A stretch of 7,148 nt of DNA from the NCBI GenBank assembly GCA_030017825.1, contig JASEGW010000075.1, positions 1-7,148 on the forward strand. The letters are read 5' to 3'. Shown piece after piece: positions 5,831-7,148 of this stretch. This stretch comes from a bacterium. GTDB lineage: Bacteria > UBA9089 > JAHJRX01. The notes beneath the pieces are model-generated. The model was not told where the DNA came from, ran no database searches, and worked only from the letters and a program-made list of their open reading frames with translations. Position 1 is the first letter of the stretch. Each line of letters opens with the position of its first letter. Made by a program: the position numbers and the translations under genes.

Positions 5831-6982
5831 ATGGTAATGTTTAATTTTATTACTCCAGGACGAATAATTTTTGGAAAACAAAGCATTGGGCAATTAGGTG
5901 TAGAAGCTGCCAAGTTTGGCAGGGATGCTATGTTGGTTACAGGTGTTTCTGCTCTAAGGAAATTAAAGGTACTGGATAGAGTTGAGGAAGATCTAAAGAA
6001 ATCTGGTATTAAAGTATTTTTATTTGATAAAGTGAAAGGAGAGCCTGATTTAGAAATAATAGAAGAATGCAGAGATTTAGCTAAAAAGAATAAAGTAGAT
6101 ATGTTAATAGGTTTAGGAGGAGGAAGTGTTATAGATACAGCTAAAGCTGTTGCTGGGTTATATAATGAGAAAGGAAGTTGCAGAGAGTATCAAAAAGGTA
6201 GAAAAATAGAAAAATGCGGGATTCCTTTTATTGCTGTTCCTACCGTTGCTGGATCAGGATCTGAGGTTACTTATAATGCTGTAATTTTAGATAGAGAGGA
6301 CAAGATAAAGAGAAGTCTTCGAGATTTTTCCCTTATAGCTAAATTAGTTATAATAGATCCCTTATTAAGTGTAAGTGTGCCTACTCAAGTTAAGATTCGT
6401 TCTGGAATAGATGCCTTGATTCATGCTATAGAAGGCTATACTTCTCTTAAAGCAAACCAACTTACTAATTCTTTGGCTCTTTCTGCGGTAAATTTAATTT
6501 ATACTAATATTAGAGAAGTAGCGTATGAAGAAAACAATATTCCAGTTCATGGGCATATGTCTTTAGGTACTCTGAAAGCTGGAATGGTTGTAGCGAATGC
6601 AGGATTGGGGGCTATTCATGGTATTGCTGCTTCTCTGGGAGCGTATTTTGAAATTCCTCATGGTTTAGCTTGTGCTGTCTTATTGCCAAAGGTATTAGAG
6701 TTTAACAAAAATGTTTGTGGATTACAATATTATCATTTATTGCAAGCTTTAGGAGAACATGCGGAAAATTTATCAATTAACGAGGTCTCAGATAATTTTA
6801 TAGTAATTATAGAAAAATTGATGCTTGACTTGAAAATTCACTTCCATATAGAAAGATTTGAAATTAGCGAAGAAGATGTTTTGAGTATTGCCAAAAATTG
6901 TTCTACTTCTATAAATTTTAATCCTAAGGAGTTAAAGAAAGAAGATATTATAGATATTATTAATAGTGTGTTATGTAAATAA
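5831..6982 (+). CDS. Iron-containing alcohol dehydrogenase (group III)
   Basis: A 383-residue protein, full length for the Fe-ADH family, which interconverts alcohols and aldehydes or ketones with NAD(P)(H). The N-terminal dinucleotide domain has GGGSVIDTAKA at 96-106 and VPTVAGSGSEVT at 136-147. The C-terminal helical domain holds the metal ligands Asp194 (in GIDALIHAIE), His198, His263 (AIHGIA) and His277 (IPHGLA); all four are present. The residue that is Asp in NAD-dependent members such as lactaldehyde reductase (VTD) is Gly38 here (VTGVSA), so NADP(H) use is plausible. The substrate cannot be read from sequence; butanol, propanediol or related reductases are options. It starts 3 bp after DUF1844, with GGAAGG at 5818-5823 positioned well for the first ATG; a second in-frame ATG at 5837 is less well placed. 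Confidence 0.93.
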   Translation: MVMFNFITPGRIIFGKQSIGQLGVEAAKFGRDAMLVTGVSALRKLKVLDRVEEDLKKSGIKVFLFDKVKGEPDLEIIEECRDLAKKNKVDMLIGLGGGSVIDTAKAVAGLYNEKGSCREYQKGRKIEKCGIPFIAVPTVAGSGSEVTYNAVILDREDKIKRSLRDFSLIAKLVIIDPLLSVSVPTQVKIRSGIDALIHAIEGYTSLKANQLTNSLALSAVNLIYTNIREVAYEENNIPVHGHMSLGTLKAGMVVANAGLGAIHGIAASLGAYFEIPHGLACAVLLPKVLEFNKNVCGLQYYHLLQALGEHAENLSINEVSDNFIVIIEKLMLDLKIHFHIERFEISEEDVLSIAKNCSTSINFNPKELKKEDIIDIINSVLCK

Positions 6983-7035
6983 AACATAGAATTTTCTAAA
7001 ATAAAACTACAAAGTAATAAGTGTATTATGAATAA

Positions 7036-7065
7036 TAAGCTGCAAATAAAATAGTTTGCAGCTTA
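7036..7065 (+). terminator. Hairpin downstream of the alcohol dehydrogenase gene, possible terminator
   Basis: A perfect 11-bp inverted repeat (TAAGCTGCAAA / TTTGCAGCTTA) encloses an 8-base loop about 53 bp after the stop codon. It is the most GC-containing stable hairpin in the window. It is followed by AAAACTTATG rather than a run of T, so it is not a textbook intrinsic terminator on either strand; it could instead stabilise the mRNA 3' end. It is perfectly placed for the operon's end. Confidence 0.5.
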
Positions 7066-7094
7066 AAACTTATGACTTGTAAATATGTAATAAA

Positions 7095-7148
7095 ACCTGA
7101 GTTCAACATAAGAATATGTTCCTTTATTTTAAGTTTAAAAATTAATAT
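7095..7148 (+). repeat. MITE-like inverted-repeat element, copy 5 (cut by window end)
   Basis: The left 54 bases of another copy, beginning ACCTGAGTTC and containing an intact ACATA-AGAA-TATGT hairpin. It matches copy 1 in the GTTCAAC variant of the terminus, while its downstream bases follow copy 2. The right end and right target repeat lie outside the window. It has the same orientation as the other four. Confidence 0.85.

Overview
This is an AT-rich bacterial chromosome segment. All eight convincing genes lie on the + strand, in two functional blocks. A family of short, non-coding, inverted-repeat elements is inserted around and between them. The gene content (pseudopilins, a secreted FG-GAP propeller, a DUF62 SAM hydrolase, a Mut7-C RNase and a DUF1844 protein) suggests a bacterium that builds type IV pili or a related system, possibly an uncultured lineage. 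DUF1844 is typical of Deltaproteobacteria-like, Acidobacteria-like and PVC/Omnitrophota-like groups. I cannot fix the phylum from the sequence alone.

Layout. Positions 1-376 hold no gene. Block A (617-3959) encodes three small type IV pilin-like proteins (PilV/GspI-like, PilW/GspJ-like and PilX/GspK-like by order and N-terminal form), then a secreted eight-bladed FG-GAP beta-propeller. This order mirrors the minor-pilin cluster pilV-pilW-pilX-pilY1, so the propeller may be a compact tip protein replacing PilY1. Block B (4267-6982) is a tight operon-like run: SAM hydroxide adenosyltransferase, Mut7-C RNase with a zinc ribbon, DUF1844 protein and iron-containing alcohol dehydrogenase. Its genes overlap or sit within a few bases of each other. 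A strong AT-rich hairpin follows it.

The most distinctive content is the repeat family. Five copies (377-570, 1079-1272, 2470-2609, 4048-4117 and 7095 to the window end) share 11-bp terminal inverted repeats, ACCTGAGTTCG / CGAACTCAGGT. All have the same orientation. The four complete copies are flanked by identical or near-identical 6-7 bp AT-rich direct repeats, consistent with target-site duplications. Copies 3 and 4 are internal deletion derivatives of the 194-bp form. Copy 3 carries a paired change in both arms that makes a perfect 20-bp inverted repeat. The elements have no coding capacity and look like MITEs. They separate genes that would otherwise form a pilus operon, and one ends only 9 bp before a start codon.

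Genes directly downstream of elements or long gaps (pseudopilins 1 and 2, propeller, SAM hydrolase) have weak or no Shine-Dalgarno sequences. Genes inside runs (pseudopilin 3, Mut7-C, DUF1844, alcohol dehydrogenase) have good ones.
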